Shown: positions 12,668-24,942, numbered from the stretch's first letter. The stretch: 64,000 nt of DNA from Jacaranda mimosifolia (GCA_018894105.1 CM032125.1:32039032-32103031); one strand, 5' to 3'. Made by a program: numbers and translations. The notes: a model not told the origin generated them from the letters alone.

Positions 12668-13038
12668 TTCCTAGGTATTTTTGTTGTTTTTTCCAGTTGC
12701 AAGGGTATACAGGTCTTTCTAAAATATATGGGGAGTGATTCCTAACTTTTGTGAAAAAAAAGGGAGTTTAGTGTGTAATAATTTAAATGGGGACTAAACA
12801 CTAAATTAAAAGTAGGTTGAGGAATTTTTTTCTAATTAACCCTTGTTTTAATGTTGTTGATTATAATAATAATTTAAATTTTATTGCTTGAATTATGTGC
12901 ATATATTCTATTAGATTCTATAAATTATTTTCTTAAGAAAGTATTGGATTATGATATCTCATTTTTTTTATTTATATACATACATGCCAGAAATTTAATA
13001 GATCCAAACTCCTATCCTCTTATTATATCGTGAGACAC

Positions 13039-13626
13039 AGGGATGGCAATGGGACAAGGATGAGGCGAATTTGACAGGACCCGAAACCTGTCATACCTAC
13101 TTCTGTTTGGACCAAAACTCGCCGTGTCTCAACCTTTCTTTTAAACCTACCTCGCTTCACTTTAAATTCCTAACTCAGCGGTTCCAATTCGCCAAAATTA
13201 CAACTCACATGTTTTCAAAATTGATTAAGATAAACATACATAAAGAAATATATATACATGATTAGAATCCAATATACAATAAATATTCATATTAATTAAT
13301 TTTAATATATTCTTCATCTTGTTTTATGGTGATTGAATGAGTGTAAAAGTATAATTTTTATGGTGAAATATATATTTTAATATATATCCTAATTTTTTAT
13401 ATTTTATGTACATATATTATATATAGTATATATAATTTATTATATATTTATTATGCAAGGCATGTTTACTTAAATCCATAATCCACCTTGAATTCGATCG
13501 GGTCCATGAAATTAGGACTTATTACCCATTCCGAAACTCATTTATTTGACTTCTAACCGGCTAATCCACCCTATTTAGGGTGGATCCAGGGCAGAGACCT
13601 AATCTATTGGACCCATTATCATGCCT
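13039..13626. mobile_element. hAT-like non-autonomous element, about 590 bp
   Basis: The left end agggatggcaatggg and the right end cccattatcatgcct are inverted repeats (12 of 15 match). Many plant hAT-like elements begin with a similar AGGGATGGCAATGGG. No coding sequence is seen. The flanks tgagacac and tatgagat share TGAGA but out of register, so the target duplication is not clean. Confidence 0.55.
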
Positions 13627-13729
13627 TATGAGATTTATGTCGATGACCACTAACTAATATCATAATTCAGTTTAATAAAAAATATAAACATCGCTCTCAC
13701 ATAAATATTAGTCTCTTGTCTACATCACT

Positions 13730-14558
13730 AGGGTTGTAAATGGATATTCGAAAATTCGTTTACCGTTCGCATTCGTATTCGTATTCGTTTATACAAAATT
13801 TATCCGCATCCGTTTAAAGCGGATATTATCCGTATTCGATTAGTAGATATTCGATTATAAATGAATACAGATATGGTAAATGCGTATCCGGTCCGTTTAA
13901 TATCCAATCCGAATACATATTTTTAAATAATATATTATTTATATTTTTCAATAGAAATCTCATAATCCATATATGTATATATATAAATTATAATTGAAGA
14001 ATTGAGAAGAAAAAAGAATAAATTTAAAAAATTATTGTAATATAGAGAAAAAATTGAAGAACAAAGTTAATCAACATAATTATTATTAGTTGACTTTATA
14101 ATTAATATACTTAAATGCCTTTATTATTATTAATAAGTACTAATAATTAATTATAAAGTCAATTATTAATTAGAAATTATATTATTTGTTTGATATCTTT
14201 CGTTTTAATGAAATGATATGGTTCATTCTATTAATTAAAATATGTATTTGTTATAGGTTCATAGATTCACGTATTTGGATATTCGTAAATGGATATCTAA
14301 ATAATTATCATCCAATATGAATATAAAGCAATAATTCGAATACGAATAAGTTTAATAAAATATGAATGCATTTGAATAATTATAATCAAATACGGATATA
14401 TCCGAATCTGACCGATATCCGATGGATACGAATTTGGATATCATTTTTAAATATCCTTCAAATTCGCATCCGTATCCGTATCCGAATATTCGAAAAATTA
14501 AACGGATACTAATATAAAAACAGTGTATCCAATCCATTTAATATCTATTTACACCCCT
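13730..14558. mobile_element. hAT-like non-autonomous element, about 830 bp
   Basis: The left end agggttgtaaatggatatt and the right end, whose reverse complement begins aggggtgtaaatagatatt, form an inverted repeat. Inside each end lie clusters of ATCCGTATTCG-like words in opposite orientation (13740-13920 and 14270-14540), typical of subterminal repeats. The middle is AT-rich and non-coding. The flanks share ATCAC out of register, so no exact 8-bp duplication is claimed. Confidence 0.6.
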
Positions 14559-14566
14559 GTGATCAC

Positions 14567-15386
14567 CTAAATATTAAATAATGTACATTAAGTAACGTTT
14601 TGGATCTCATATAAAATTATTATTAATGAAGTTTCAATCTTTAAAATGATCAAACGAGCATCTTGCTACATTTTAAATCTTATGCAAAATTATTGTGTAT
14701 ATATTTGGCAAAATGTTGTATCTTTCTCTTCATTAATAATCTTAATATTTTTTTAGTCATTTTATTATGTTGCTGGGGCTATTGAAAAACAAATAATAAT
14801 ACCATTTAAACATTTACTTGTTAATATTTTTAAAAACTAAAGATTATTACCTAAAAAATTTAATGACATTTTCAATAAATAGATTAATTTGTGGATTCAC
14901 AACGATTTTACGTCACTAAGTTAGAATTCAAGGGCATCATCTTGTCTCGTGTCACGACTTCCAATAACTTGAGAGTTGACTCTTTTGGCTAACAAATTGG
15001 CAAAAGAAAAAACTCTTTGCCAATGTAAAGCATTGGAAAGTAATGAACTGGAGAGACACGGCAACAGTTGTACCTCGAAGAAACTCAAAATATTGCACAG
15101 TACAGCTGCTCTCCTGGTTAGCCTTCTCGTCCACCATTGACACATCAGTCTCCACGCACCCAAATGAAGAAATCAAGAATTTAAAGGAATAATAATAATA
15201 ATTACCCCTTTTGCATAATCATTAGCCTATTTAGATAGTTTAGGAGTATCATCTTCCCCAGTTCAATCCATGAGTCAAAATCACATTGCTCAGTAAATAG
15301 AAAGGTTGAAAATTTCAAAACCCACTCTCTCTTTTGATTTTCAGTTCATTTTTGGGTCTGTGGCGTTGATTATAGTAAAAAATCTG
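14567..15386. other. Intergenic, upstream of the PER1-like gene
   Basis: No gene is supported. The overlapping minus-strand open frames at 14921-15176 match nothing I recognise. The last 100 bases hold the presumed 5' UTR of the gene starting at 15387. I see no convincing TATA box. Confidence 0.4.
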
Positions 15387-18300
15387 ATGGCACGACGGCG
15401 TTTCGTTCTTTTTCTGGTTGCACTCTGGTGCTTTGCTGGATTGCTCGAAGCGAGCCCCGGTGATGCTGATCCGGTGTACAAGTAAGTTATTTTAAGTTAT
15501 TAAGCTGAAAAGGATTGAATTTTGGTTCTCATTTTTCGACTTTTGAATCTGAAATCTGTCTGCTTATTGAGGTTTTTGAACTGCTAGTAATTTTAGGGTA
15601 GTGCTGAGCAAGTGGCCGAAGTTTTGATTGTTTTGACAGTTGATTTGATCTCGAAAAAGAATTTCTGGGGTTGAGTGGTTTACTCTGAAATATTTTAGAG
15701 CAAAAGAGTTGCAAAATAGTGAAACTAATAATTTTTTAGCTAGTTGTACATGGGGTAGTAACCTTTGTTCAAAGGGCTCATTTCTATAGGTGAACTGTAG
15801 TCATATGCAAATTACAGTAGGAAAATATTTTAGATTCGAGTCGTGGGATGTGGAGATCTAACTGTGATTATTTGGTGTTCTGGTTTTCTGTGTTTGGTGC
15901 TGTACATGCTGATGTATCCATGATGTTTTTGGTCTTTTCTTTCAGTGGTTCATTCTGTTATTAAACCATGAATCTTTGTTTTTTGGAGAGAAAAATAGTT
16001 ATTATGAAAATAAGTAATGCACATTTTAAGAAATTAGAATGATAACTTTGTTGAGTTACTAAAACTTGTGTATCTATAGCAGTCTTAAATCTCAAATCCA
16101 ATAAAGACTTTCAGCTGAACTTTTGGATATTAGAAGTAGAAATGATACTTCAAGAAAACTCCATATTTGGAAGGGCCACTCTGGAAGTTGCTCCTTCCCC
16201 TGCATAAGAGTCAGAGTTTTCTGTCAATGTTATCAGCAAATGAGATCTACCATTTTGTTGCATAGTTAGCTACGAACCTTCTTGATTGAATTATCTGAGA
16301 GGCAAAATGTGAGCAATTGATTTGGCCTCAATTTTTTTGCACACTGTATGTACTGACTAATTAATTAGAAAACTAAGGAGATAACACTTTGGGCTCAGCA
16401 CAGCTATTCTGCATGGGCACAGCTTGACTGGATCCTGTCATTGTACACATAAAAATTGGCTGTTTACTATGAGATGAATCTCATGTAAGACAATATATAA
16501 TTCAACTTTTTCCCTACTTGATTCTAAAAACTCTTGCAGGATTCTTTCCCACAATTAATCAAGAAGATTTATATGTTTAATGTCTGGTGGTGCTCTCGCC
16601 TTTAGGTTTTGGTTGGTTTGCTGGATGTGATTGTAAATTTATTTGTCTCATCCTTCATTTGGTTTGAAATTGCTTCTGGAGTAGTTGTCTTAATAGACTC
16701 TTTATCAGCTATTCGACTGAAAATGCATCTGAAGAGACTAGGGAGTGACGTGATTATCTTTAATGGGACAGAAATCTACTATAATAATGATAAAAGACTA
16801 TTTCCCCAGTGGATTTTGTGAAAATCCAAGCATAACCTTGCTGTTATCATCTTGCCTTTCTTACCCATCTAAAACTTCTCATCAAAATCCCCCATAGTAT
16901 CTGGCCATAACATTGTTACAGGCTGCTCACTATGCAGAAGTAGGAGGATTTTCCATTGCTTGTTTCGTTAGATAAACAAATAGCAGCCATTTCTCTTATT
17001 TTGGTTGGCAGGTTAACTAAGCTGCAATATTTTTGTGATGTAGTATTAAAATGCGGTCTTGCTCTCACTGTTTTCAAAGTGTCAGCAAGCTGAACCTAGA
17101 AGTGACTTTGTGACTCACAATGCATCTTTTTATTGGCCTCTAAAGAAGTCATACTTTTCTGCAGCTCATTGTGCCTTTTGATTCTTATCATTTTAAAGAT
17201 TTTACACGGCTGTGATAATTGGTTAAATATAGAAACAAATTTGTGAAACGATCTGCCTCATTGTGGGCTTCCCAACAGCATATGTATCTTGTCATTGCTC
17301 ATTGAACTCATGCCATTGTTATTCTCAAAATTTGATGCTACTGCTAGGACATGTGTTGACCAATGTGAGAAGACTGGATGTGTCGGGGACAAATGCTTTC
17401 AACACTGTAATTTTTCCTCTGATGGAAACCCCATTGATGGCCCATGGTATCTGCAGGAGCCACTTTACATACAGTGGAAACAATGGGACTGCTGCAGTGA
17501 CTGTCGTTACCACTGTATGCTCTCCAGAGAAGAAGAAAGACAGAAACTTGGCTACAGGCCTGTAAAGTACCACGGGAAATGGCCAGTCAAGCGTATTTAT
17601 GGGATACAGGTAAGAAAGGGTCTTTTCTTTGAAATCAAATACCCTCAATCATGTAATGTTGGTATTTAGCCAATTTATTGTTTAAGAGCACACTACAATA
17701 TGACCAGGAACCAGTTTCGGTGGCTCTCTCTGCACTTAATCTTGCTGTTCAATTTCATGGATGGGTATCTTTTTTCATCCTTGTAAACTGCAAACTGCCT
17801 TATCGGCTGAACAAAAAGACATACTATGAGTACACAGGCTTGTGGAACATATATGCGGTCTTTGCAATGAATGCCTGGTTTTGGAGTACAGTTTTCCACA
17901 GTCGGTGAGCCTGATCACTTCCTCGTTTTACTTTTCTCTATCCTATTTTTCTGCATATTTGAAGTATAATTTGAGAAGTTCATAGAATTATTCCACACAT
18001 TTGACACTATTATTCCACACTTACATATTACAATCAAGGGCTTTCTAAGTGCTAGTGAGTTTCTTCGTTTATAAAATACCACGTATCTCAATGGAAGTAT
18101 GATATTCTGGTTTCCCTTCTATTCATGTCTTGAATGATCGTCTACAGTTTTAAACCTGAGATATTCTGAAACCATATGCAGAGATGTCAATTTGACCGAG
18201 AAGCTGGATTACTCATCTGCAGTGGCATTACTTGGATACTCCCTCATTCTAGCTATAATACGAGCTTTCAACGTGACACTTGAGGCTGCCAGGGTCATGG

Positions 18301-18753
18301 TTGCCGCTCCCTTAGTTGCTTTCGTGACGACCCATATCTTATATTTGAACTTCTATCAACTCAACTACGGTGAGCCCACAACACACCATTCCTTTTGAGT
18401 TACCATAGATCTTTTCAATATTACTCAAAACCAGTGGCGACCATTGATGATCTATGCTTTTTGCAGGATTGAACATGAAATTCTGTGTGGCGATAGGAGT
18501 ATTACAGATTGTCATATGGGCAGTTTGGGCAGGTGTTACTCGTCACCCCTCCCAATGGAAGCTGTGGGTGGTGGTGCTTGGAGGCGCTCTAGCCATGCTC
18601 TTAGAGATATACGATTTTCCTCCACGTTGGGGACTTGTTGATGCTCATGCTCTTAGGCATGCATCCACAATTCCTCTTACCTACATATGGTGGAGTTTTG
18701 TTCGGGACGATAGTGAGTTCAGAACCTCAATTCTGCTCAAGAAGACAAAGTAG
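15387..18753 (+). CDS. PER1/PGAP3-like GPI-anchor lipid remodelling protein
   Basis: PER1 (PGAP3 in animals) acts in the ER/Golgi on the lipid part of GPI anchors. The exons are 15387-15481, 17348-17609, 17708-17904, 18182-18369 and 18467-18753. All introns are GT-AG and phases join exactly, giving 342 residues. The start is the ATG opening MARRRFVLFLVALWCF, a clear signal peptide. A Cys-rich lumenal part follows (CVDQCEKTGCVGDKCFQHC, then WDCCSDCRYHC), then about seven membrane segments. Conserved family residues include the His in STVFHSRD and the Asp-His-His set in VDAHALRH near the C-terminus, shared with the wider CREST hydrolase superfamily. The protein ends KKTK, which fits a KKXX ER-retrieval signal. 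Length is usual for plant PER1 proteins. Intron 1 is long (1,866 bp) and holds no other gene. Confidence 0.95.
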
Positions 18754-19502
18754 CATTTGATTAGCATGCAATTGTATCAACTCATTGTTGGCACAATACC
18801 TTTGTTATTTCATCTAGAATTTGCTCATGAGTTCTTTTTTCTCACAATATGCATTTTCCTGGAATGCTTGTCATTGTGGGTTTCTTTAAGTTTCTGTCTT
18901 CTATTTAGTAGTTTGAGATTGGATCGACACTTGCTCATTCCCACTTGATTATGGGATGATAGGTTTGTGATTTCAATCATTGAAAAAGGGTTGTGGGGGT
19001 ATATCTTTAACTCTTTGAACCGTGTTGTTGAATGAAAATATGAGGATATTATAAAGTAAAATATTAATATTATTATATATAATTTAACAATGATATGAGG
19101 AATGAAGATGGTATTAATTAATGATCGTAATGAAATATTATTGTGAAAAAGTTTTTTCGCATTTATAAAAAGTTAAAAGTAATTGATCAATTGATTGAAT
19201 GACTTCGTTTTTATAATTATATATGTGAAATTTAGAATTCAAATTAGATGCACAAGTGTGAATGAAAAATCCATCAAAACATTTACATCTCTTCAAATGG
19301 GGCTACATTTTATTACTATCTTAATAATAAACCAAGATTTCATTTTATTTCTATTCTATTTCCAACTCTACTATATACTATTATTTTGCTTATCTCCCTA
19401 TCCGTACTAGCAAAAATAAAATTAAGTACGGATAAGAAAAAGGGACATCAGCCCTACCAAAAATGCTAAACCCATAATTCAAAAAGAAAAAAAAACAAAT
19501 AA
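18754..19502. other. Convergent intergenic region between PER1-like and CBF genes
   Basis: It holds the 3' ends of two genes that point at each other. No further gene is seen. A short perfect hairpin lies close to the CBF stop and is listed separately. Confidence 0.6.
19399..19434. other. Hairpin, 10-bp perfect stem, downstream of CBF gene
   Basis: tatccgtact at 19399-19408 pairs with agtacggata at 19425-19434 around a 16-base AT-rich loop. It is 69 bp beyond the CBF stop, probably in the 3' UTR or just after it. It may be only a small MITE relic. Confidence 0.45.
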
Positions 19503-20198
19503 TTAAATTGAATAACTCCATAATGACACATCAGCATTCACTTCCACGTCATCACTATACCGAGGTGGAGGTAGCATCAACCCCTCAGCCATATTAGCCA
19601 GCAATCCATGCATCCCAAACAACGCTTCCTCATCCATAAAGCGCATATTTTCCGACGACTCCACGGCGGCAACGGCTTCCTCCTTCATTTCATCCCCCGA
19701 CTCCACCAACTGAGGCCGAAAAGCCTCCGCGGCCTCCGCTGCAGCCTTCTGAATATCTTTGGCATTAGCAGACGCCGGAACCGGCAGCCGCCACGCCGAG
19801 TCAGCAAAATTCAAGCAAGCCGACCGCCCTCTCAATGCCATCGCAGCCACATCGTGTGCACGAGCCGCCATCTCAACCGTGGGAAACGTCCCTAGCCAGA
19901 TTCTCGTTTTCTTGTTGGGCTCCCTCACTTCACACACCCATTTCCCGGAATTCCTCCGCCGCACGCCGCGGTACACGGGGTGCCTCGTCTCGTGAAACTT
20001 CTTCCGACCCGCCCGCTTTTTCGGATTATTCGAAGCTAAAATCACTTCGTCATCTGAAAAATTGGCTCTGCTGCAGGAGCTTCCATTGTCCGACGAACAT
20101 TCCGGCAGAAGCGCTTGATCAACTGGTAAAGCGGTCGACGACCAGAAATCTTGCACACGAGAACAAGGGTCTGAGTAGTAGCTATTAAACATCTCCAT
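19503..20198 (-). CDS. CBF/DREB1 AP2-family cold-response activator
   Basis: CBF/DREB1 proteins bind CRT/DRE elements (core CCGAC) and switch on cold and dehydration genes in the nucleus. This is an intronless frame of 231 residues. The start chosen is the ATG at 20198 opening [11 protein letters not shown], the usual CBF N-terminus; the frame is open up to 20228 but has only a TTG there. Both CBF signatures flank the AP2 domain: [16 protein letters not shown] at residues 59-74 and DSAWR at 133-137. The AP2 domain spans about 75-131 and has the DREB marks Val88 and Glu93. The acidic C-terminal half ends LWSYSI, the expected LWSY motif, after [18 protein letters not shown]. All key residues are present, so it is probably functional. 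Confidence 0.97.
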   Translation of the reverse strand: MEMFNSYYSDPCSRVQDFWSSTALPVDQALLPECSSDNGSSCSRANFSDDEVILASNNPKKRAGRKKFHETRHPVYRGVRRRNSGKWVCEVREPNKKTRIWLGTFPTVEMAARAHDVAAMALRGRSACLNFADSAWRLPVPASANAKDIQKAAAEAAEAFRPQLVESGDEMKEEAVAAVESSENMRFMDEEALFGMHGLLANMAEGLMLPPPRYSDDVEVNADVSLWSYSI

Positions 20199-20359
20199 TC
20201 TTGAAAAGCTGTTCTGGATTCTGATCAATACAATCCAAACAAGTCGTTTTTTAGGTACTGATTAATCTGTAGTAGCAGAAGTAGTATAAACTATAAGGAG
20301 ATTGAATGATTTTCAGCAGTGTTTGCTTTTTGGGAGTGATGAGTGAGAGTGAAGAGGTA

Positions 20360-20367
20360 TATTTATA
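20360..20367 (-). promoter_or_regulatory. Probable TATA box of the CBF gene
   Basis: The minus strand reads TATAAATA about 160 bp upstream of the ATG at 20198, leaving a 5' UTR of roughly 130 bases, a normal size for a plant gene. Confidence 0.55.
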
Positions 20368-20613
20368 CGTGTGGAGAATCAGCAAGTAGGAGGAGTGATG
20401 TATTGAATAATTGATAAGCGATTACGCTTGGAACACGAATTACACATACACACGGAAATGTTGATAAGCTCCAGGCTGGTGGGGTAGCTGCCCACGGTTT
20501 GTACTTTTTACTTGAAAAAGAAAGGTCAAGGTTGGGCAAACCATAGGCGCCCAGCTGGCTTGGCGGGCCAGGGTACAAGTCTTGGAAGCACATGACGGCT
20601 GGTCAGAGTTCAA

Positions 20614-20619
20614 CACGTG
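20614..20619 (-). promoter_or_regulatory. G-box/ABRE core upstream of CBF gene
   Basis: A CACGTG palindrome in the context CCACGTGTTG on the gene's strand, about 415 bp upstream of the ATG. A second CACGTG is at 20861-20866. Such sites bind bZIP and bHLH factors; whether they are used here is unknown. Confidence 0.4.
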
Positions 20620-20939
20620 GCTACATCTGGAAGCAGCAACTTGTGGGATTTGACCCTTCTGGGTGATTTTGATATTAATTTTGACTGATGGAGATGGACT
20701 ATCTTACTATATTTTGAAGGGAAAGAATCAAGAAATTATACTTTTTTTGTTCAGGCAAGCAGTCAGAAATTTCCTCATTATACCCAAATTATATGTAGGT
20801 TTTAGAAGACTATTTTTTGCATCATATATGCGTACGTTGATTGTATTATTGTTATGATGACACGTGGGATTGACTATTACCATATTAGTACAAAAACTTA
20901 AATGACAAGGCAAAGGTGGAAACACATGACATATATTTA

Positions 20940-21530
20940 TAATGATATATTTCCAATTTTGTTATTATTAATATTTTTAAATAACGATAATTTTTATTTT
21001 ATCATAATATTATTTAATAGTAACAAAAATTAATATTTCAAGTTGTCAACAGTCAATTAGTGATACACTTATAATAACAATTCAATGGCAATAAAAATCA
21101 CTAGTATTATTATTGACAAGATATTCATTTTCATTAAGTTGTCATTATATGTGTCGCCATAGACGGAGCCAAGGGCCTCAAAATATTAAAATTTAATTTT
21201 TTATATTAAAAATTTTAAAATATTACAATTTCATAACCCCTCAAATTATAAAATTATCATTCTTTTTATTAAAAATATGCCCATTGCCATTGTCCTTCTT
21301 TGTCTTTGTCTTTTTCTTGTATCGATTGTTCTGAAACTATAGGTTTTGAATGATTAGTGCATGTGATGAAATAATAATAAAAAATTATATATTTGGTAAT
21401 TCAGAATTTTGCTTCCCGTAATGAAAATTTTTGGCCCCATCCCAGTCTATCGTTAATTGTCAACAGTGACAACTTAAATATTTTCTTGACACTATTAAAT
21501 TAAATTGTAAAAAATTATTAGAGTAATAAA
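20940..21530. repeat. Relics of a CACTA-type non-autonomous family
   Basis: Words such as caagttgtcaacagtcaatt (21038-21057) and attgtcaacagtgacaactt resemble the interior of the intact CACTA element at 32638-33012. The pieces at about 20985-21150 and 21450-21530 are broken and lack clear ends. The gap between them has no gene. Confidence 0.35.
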
Positions 21531-21870
21531 ATAAAATATTTGAACTTTTTTAATTAGATATCAAAAAAAATTTCCTTAGAGAAATAATAATTAATTCAAG
21601 ATAATTAACAATAAACAAGTTGGAGGGAGAGCTAGATTTTTGTACTTCCAAGTGACTATTGGATAAGCTAGTTAAAATATCTTGAATAGCAAATTTTCAA
21701 GAATGAGTCAATAGACTTGACAAACGAATGTAAGAGGAAGCCACTCAGTGAGTTCGGTGTGTGGTGTATGGCTATGAAACAGCTGGGAGAATTGCCAGAT
21801 GGGCAGCTCGGAAAAAACAAAGACAAGCTTTATCCGAAGTGGGAAGTTATTTGATTTGACCCAATTTTTA

Positions 21871-21957
21871 ACACACGGGGTGACAGTTAATAACTGCCAG
21901 AATCCCTTGGTTTTCCCACGGAAACGCGTGGACACGTGCTAATTTTTTCTTGGGCCT
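21871..21957. repeat. Duplicated non-coding block, copy A
   Basis: Shares with 23437-23548 the parts gacagttaataa, ggttttcccacggaaacg and a G-box CACGTG (here 21933-21938) followed by ctaattt. The rest of each copy differs. No coding sequence is present. Confidence 0.7.
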
Positions 21958-23436
21958 CCATGCTGATGTAATATAAGAAAAATGAAATCGTACCCTTTCG
22001 ATAAGAAAGGAGGTGGGTCCCATTTTCTACTTCACTAGTCCTCGAGAAGGCTGACTATTTCGTATGATTTTTTCTCCCCGCCCACGCTCAATTTTCCAGA
22101 TATTTTTGTGAAAGTAAACTATATTTAAAGTTCATGCTCCAATTTGATGATAAAAAATTAGTACTTGCATTTAAAAAATTGATTAAATGAAATATTATTT
22201 GGTGTTGTTTGATAACTCTAATTTGAAGTTAATGTATTTGTGATCGATTGCATTATTGTTAAATAGGTCAAGCTTAGAATTTAATCTAAATTTAAAGTCA
22301 TTCAGAAAACTATTTGAGACTTAAGTCAATAGAAGCGAAAGAATGGAATGGTAATGCAATAAACTAGTAAAAAGTATGTCTTTTTCATTATATGGATGGA
22401 GATATTTATATGTGGATACTGAATTTGTTTGTCATTCCAATCTTGGGTGACTTGTCGAGATGGCGACATGGCGCCACATGCCTCTAATCAATGATTAGGA
22501 TAATCAATTTGCCAGGATTTTATCACAAGGTGAACCTGATTTATGGAAAGAGAGTGAATTCTAAAGTACGAAGATTACGTTGGGCAAAATGAACTTTTTA
22601 TTGATTTCCATATGAGTATATTTGTAGTTCTCATTGAAATTAAAAGATAATTATATCAATCCTAATTGATAAAGTGATACAAATTATAAATACAAACTTG
22701 TATTAAAAATATATGATCAAATGACCATGATTCCCCTACACGTATATATTTCTAATATAGGGCAAGATAGTCATTAAAACAAGGAAATTAAAATTCATTT
22801 GGCTCAGTTATAAATAGTTTATTTCTTATATTCACTTAAGTTCACTCAGGTATTCTACAATTTTTTTTTCTCTTTAAGCGTTCTCAACTATTCTGCAAGA
22901 TTATTAGAGGTTTGGGCCAAAAAAACTCACAATTCACCCTAACCTCTAGTTCATATTCAAGTCACATGTTTACGTTTAAAGAAAATAATATAATTTTAGG
23001 ATAATTGCGACCAGAATTTTGAACTATTGAAATAAACATAAAATTTATTTACATCACCAATTTCTTTTGTGTGAGTTGAACTTAATACTCTTGATTAAAA
23101 AAACAATTGAACTTAATACTTTTTAATAGCAAAAAATCTTATATCATTCCACTTAAGACAAACTTCAATTATTCAATTTATGCGAAGAAAAGAGCTGGCA
23201 GAGAATTAAATTTTTAATAATGGCAAAATCAAGCAATCAAATAATTGTTTTATAGTTTCTACTGATGGTGAGACTGTGAATATTGACTAACTCTGGCAAA
23301 GACATACAGTACAAATTACGGCCAATATATTAATTCTGAAAAGGATTGCTCTGAATTAAAGCTGAATTGTTTAAAACTCTGCCTAATAAAAACAAAATTG
23401 TCTTTTCAACTGTAATGACGTCATATACTTTCTCAT
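21958..23436. other. Intergenic AT-rich DNA
   Basis: No gene is supported on either strand. The DNA between the two duplicated G-box blocks shows no clear terminal repeats. Confidence 0.5.
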
Positions 23437-23548
23437 TCACACGGTGATTTGACAGTTAATAACCGCCAGACTGGGACCAGTACCCGGTGGTTTTCCCACG
23501 GAAACGAGTGGACCACGTGCTAATTTGATTGGCTCTTTTTGGGCCCAA
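23437..23548. repeat. Duplicated non-coding block, copy B
   Basis: Second copy of the block at 21871-21957, in the same orientation, with its G-box CACGTG at 23514-23519. It carries about 25 extra bases in the middle. The copies are about 1.57 kb apart. Confidence 0.7.
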
Positions 23549-24521
23549 TACAGAAACTTCTGGATTTATAGGCCCATTGGCCCACTTCAAGAAGGCTCTC
23601 CTTTTTGTTATTATTTGCCTTGAAATCTCAAGAAATTAATGAGAGGAAAAATACAAAAGAGGAGTTGGGGAGCAAATTTGATTCTTAGATTCCGTAATCT
23701 GATAGTCAGATTTTTGGGCCCTTTAGTTTTTATAACATACAATCAAGTGAATAATGATACAATCATAAGTAAATTGAAAAACTTCTGTATTTATTGCTTT
23801 TAGCTAATTATTTTGAAAACGGAGTCTTTATATGATTTCACGTTTTGAATGTAGTAGCGTCATTAGTGGACAGCCATGCACTTGTTTTGTTTTCTATGAA
23901 AGTTTGAGGTTTTATAAGTAATATGTCCAATTAAGGCTATGATGGTATGATTCTAAAAATTCAATAAAAGACGGTAAGTTTATCTAACTGAATCCACTTA
24001 AAATGAACCCCATAATTCTGATGGGTTCAAGTTCATTAAAAACTTAATTAGTATAAATATCAATTTTCACAGTCAAAAAGGCATTTGAGTGTTTATTTTT
24101 TGAACTCAAGCATTGTATCTATGCTGGCACATTCTTGAAATAGAAGCCTACCTTGCAACAATTACAGAAAGAATCCCAAATCCAATTTCGTGCAACATCA
24201 ACAAGGTTGCTAATCAAGTAGCAAGTGATCTCTTCAATTTAATTTAATTTTTGTAAACTTGGATAGGGAGTATTCTATAATAATCGCTTATGCTTGTTGA
24301 AAATAACGGAAATAAATCTGTGTTAAATCTCAATCCTTAAACTTATCCATTGCAATCGCAACTCTTTCGGAATGCTATAATATTTCTCAACACAAACATA
24401 ATTAGCTCATAATCTAATCCAAATGTGTTGGAGAGAAAAGAGAATTTTTTATTATTAGTAATCAAAATATTTTTATGAAGTATTTAGAGGTTTAGCAATT
24501 TGGTCTTTTAATGAAACTTAT
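23549..24521. other. Intergenic AT-rich DNA
   Basis: No gene, RNA gene or clear repeat is seen. Confidence 0.5.
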
Positions 24522-24942
24522 AGCCCATTTGGTTTTATTTCCAGAGCCATTTCTAGTTTCTAGACATTTCTAAATTTTGAAAAGTTAGTTATAGATTTGA
24601 TTGTAAAAACGAAAATGTGTTTGGATGATTTGTTGGAAAATAATGATTAAAATATGTATAGAATCGAAAAGATGGTTGATTTATATTTTTTTATGTTTAA
24701 GAATATGTATATTTTAAAAATATATGTATATTTTATCAATTTTAAAATGATAGTTGATACTTTATGTCAAATCAAATTTGAATTTAATTGATGTGATAAT
24801 ATGATGATATGGTAGGTTTAGAAAGAGTTTGAAATTGAAAATAGGAATAGTTTAAGTGAAAAATAGGGAGAAAGTGATAGTTTTTAATTTTTTTTTCCGG
24901 ATAAAAATGAAAAAGGAATGTGGAAATAAAACCAAACATGCT
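24522..24942. mobile_element. MITE, 421 bp, with about 24-bp inverted ends
   Basis: The left end agcccatttggttttatttc is matched by the reverse complement of the right end, agcatgtttggttttatttc. The interior is AT-rich and non-coding. The ends resemble those of the element at 25788-26275, so both may belong to one superfamily, probably hAT-like. No clean target duplication is visible. Confidence 0.6.

Larger units (their letters stand above)
1..12842. mobile_element. Large decayed KI-type Mutator-like element (MULE)
   Basis: The region holds a MuDR-type transposase relic on + and a ULP1-like protease relic on -, in convergent order, with tandem arrays at both sides and between them. MULEs of the Kaonashi (KI) type are known to carry ULP1-like genes, and this layout fits them. 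The proposed right end is the run ctaattaaccc ending at 12842: read inwards on the minus strand it starts GGGTTAATTAG, as many MULE termini do. The left end lies before the window, so neither a TIR pair nor a 9-bp target duplication can be confirmed. Both genes are broken, so the element is non-autonomous today. The single-element reading is inference; the two gene identities are much firmer. Confidence 0.6.

Noticed and set aside
14921..15176. Two overlapping minus-strand frames upstream of the PER1-like gene
   Set aside because: No domain, signal or splice context is recognisable; they are short and overlap each other in different frames.
16609..16821. Plus-strand frame in intron 1 of the PER1-like gene
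   Set aside because: The in-phase join from 15481 to 17348 explains the gene, and this frame does not fit the family.
19608..20188. Plus-strand frames opposite the CBF gene
   Set aside because: They are antisense shadows of a GC-rich coding region with clear CBF signatures on the minus strand.
20199..20228. Upstream extension of the CBF frame
   Set aside because: The frame is open but the codon at 20228 is TTG; the ATG at 20198 gives the usual MEMF start.
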